DNA from: an uncultured Actinoplanes sp.
Lineage (GTDB): Bacteria > Actinomycetota > Actinomycetes > Mycobacteriales > Micromonosporaceae
NCBI GenBank assembly: GCA_934667465.1
Contig: CAKUMG010000342.1
Coordinates: forward strand, 1-6,504
Direction of reading: 5' to 3'
DNA length: 6,504 bases
Every line of letters starts with the position of its first letter. Within the stretch, counting starts at the first letter, position 1. Below, piece by piece: positions 5,902-6,504 of this stretch. The position numbers and the translations under genes were made by a program. The notes beneath the pieces were generated by a model. That model made no database searches, was not told the DNA's origin, and saw nothing but the letters and a program-made list of their open reading frames with translations.

Positions 5902-6306
5902 ATGTACGTCTCGGCACGCACCGACTACGCCGTCCGGGCCATGCTGGCGATCGCCGCCGACCACCCGCACCTGGTGAAGGCCGCCACGCTCGCCGCGGGT
6001 CAGGACATTCCGCTGAGCTTCCTCCAGGGCATCCTGCTCGACCTGCGCCGCGCCGGGCTGCTGCACAGCCACCGCGGCGTCGACGGCGGATACCACCTGG
6101 CCCGGCCCGCCGACGGCATCACCGTCGGTGACGTCGTCCGGGCCGTCGGCGGAGCGCTGACCACCGTTCGCGGCCTGCCCACCACCACGACGACGTACCA
6201 CGGGGTCGCGATCGGCCTCCGGGACGTCTGGGTGGCGGTGGAGGAGGCCATCGAGGGCGTGGTGGACAACCGCACCCTCGCCCAGCTCGCTGTCACCCCG
6301 GTCTGA
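5902..6306 (+). CDS. Rrf2 family transcriptional regulator without cysteines
   Basis: Winged helix-turn-helix DNA-binding protein of the Rrf2 family, 134 residues (family usually about 130-165). The N-terminal family signature is RTDYAVRAMLAIA (6-18); the recognition helix and wing run through SFLQGILLDLRRAGLL (39-54), GVDGGYHLARP (59-69) and ITVGDVVRAVGG (73-84). There are no cysteines at all, so it cannot hold the Fe-S cluster used by IscR, NsrR or RirA; the usual cluster loop is replaced by a Thr-rich stretch (GLPTTTTTYHG, 91-101). Rrf2 proteins of the CymR type sense sulfur status without a cluster, and the gene immediately downstream encodes a likely sulfonate-type binding protein, so a sulfur-supply regulator is the best inference. 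It is divergent from the M16 operon and starts 11 nt upstream of the next gene's ATG, probably as one transcript. The effector is unknown. Confidence 0.88.
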   Translation: MYVSARTDYAVRAMLAIAADHPHLVKAATLAAGQDIPLSFLQGILLDLRRAGLLHSHRGVDGGYHLARPADGITVGDVVRAVGGALTTVRGLPTTTTTYHGVAIGLRDVWVAVEEAIEGVVDNRTLAQLAVTPV

Positions 6307-6317
6307 GAGAGGTACCC

Positions 6318-6504
6318 ATGCGCTCCCGCACTCTCCGTGCGCTTGCCGTCGCCACCACCGCCCTGCTCGCCTCGGCCGCGCTCACCGCCTGCGGTGGCGG
6401 CGACGACGAGGGCTCCGGGTCCGGCGGCGGCGACGCCGGCACCGTACGGCTCGGCTACTTCCCGAACATCACGCACGCGCCGGCCCTGATCGGCGTCAAG
6501 AACG
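6318..6504 (+). CDS. ABC transporter substrate-binding lipoprotein, sulfonate/taurine/nitrate type, C-terminus missing
   Basis: Only the first 62 residues are in the window. They begin with a lipoprotein signal: basic start (MRSRTLR), hydrophobic core (8-22), and lipobox LTAC with Cys25 as the lipidation site. A flexible Gly/Ser/Asp linker (26-41) follows, then the mature fold opens with VRLGYFPNITHAPALIGV (43-60). That opening is typical of the SsuA/TauA/NrtA-like binding proteins that deliver aliphatic sulfonates, taurine or related small anions to an ABC importer; thiamine-precursor binding proteins share the fold. The protein would be anchored outside the cytoplasmic membrane. AGAGG (6308-6312) lies 5 nt before the ATG, and the gene follows the Rrf2 stop by 11 nt, so the two are probably co-transcribed. 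The ligand cannot be settled from this fragment; permease and ATPase genes are expected beyond the edge. Confidence 0.85.
   Translation, partial: MRSRTLRALAVATTALLASAALTACGGGDDEGSGSGGGDAGTVRLGYFPNITHAPALIGVKN

Noticed and set aside
1..6504. tRNA/rRNA genes, CRISPR arrays, insertion sequences, riboswitches
   Set aside because: Intergenic spaces are only 81, 51, 184 and 11 bp and show no cloverleaf, repeat array, transposase or known riboswitch core.

Overview
This 6.5-kb window is high-GC DNA (strong G/C preference at third codon positions, frequent GTG starts) and reads as actinobacterial chromosome. The pairing of a UvrD2-type helicase with a divergent mycoredoxin and a convergent nudC is the arrangement I recall from mycobacteria (Rv3198c, Rv3198A, Rv3199c). 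Overall protein style suggests a Micromonosporaceae-like actinomycete, but that is an impression, not a demonstrated assignment.

Layout: (1) 1-1747, minus strand: superfamily 1 helicase uvrD2, C-terminus cut by the window edge. (2) 1748-1828: short divergent control region with a good match to a SigR/SigH (thiol-oxidative stress) promoter reading towards the next gene. (3) 1829-2071, plus: 80-residue mycoredoxin with a WCGYC active site, then a strong stem-loop shared with the convergent operon. (4) 5717-2123, minus: three-gene operon of a catalytic M16 zinc peptidase, its non-catalytic M16 partner, and NudC; both junctions are 4-nt GTGA overlaps. The M16 pair divides the active site: HxxEH in one chain, the Arg/Tyr pair in the other. 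(5) 5718-5901: divergent control region, with a likely leaderless promoter for the M16 operon and a probable promoter and strong Shine-Dalgarno for the next gene. (6) 5902-6306, plus: cysteine-free Rrf2 regulator. (7) 6318 to the end, plus: N-terminus of a lipoprotein that resembles aliphatic-sulfonate/taurine/nitrate-type ABC binding proteins.

Two themes link the genes. The left half concerns nucleic acid and redox maintenance: a helicase, a mycothiol-dependent redoxin probably under thiol-stress control, and an NAD(H)/NAD-cap hydrolase. The right end looks like the start of a sulfur-compound uptake locus led by its own regulator. No RNA genes, mobile elements or CRISPR arrays were seen, and no clearly novel system. 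The best second-look items are the SigR/SigH-type promoter, the split M16 active site, the NudC without zinc ligands, and the cysteine-free Rrf2 beside the uptake gene.
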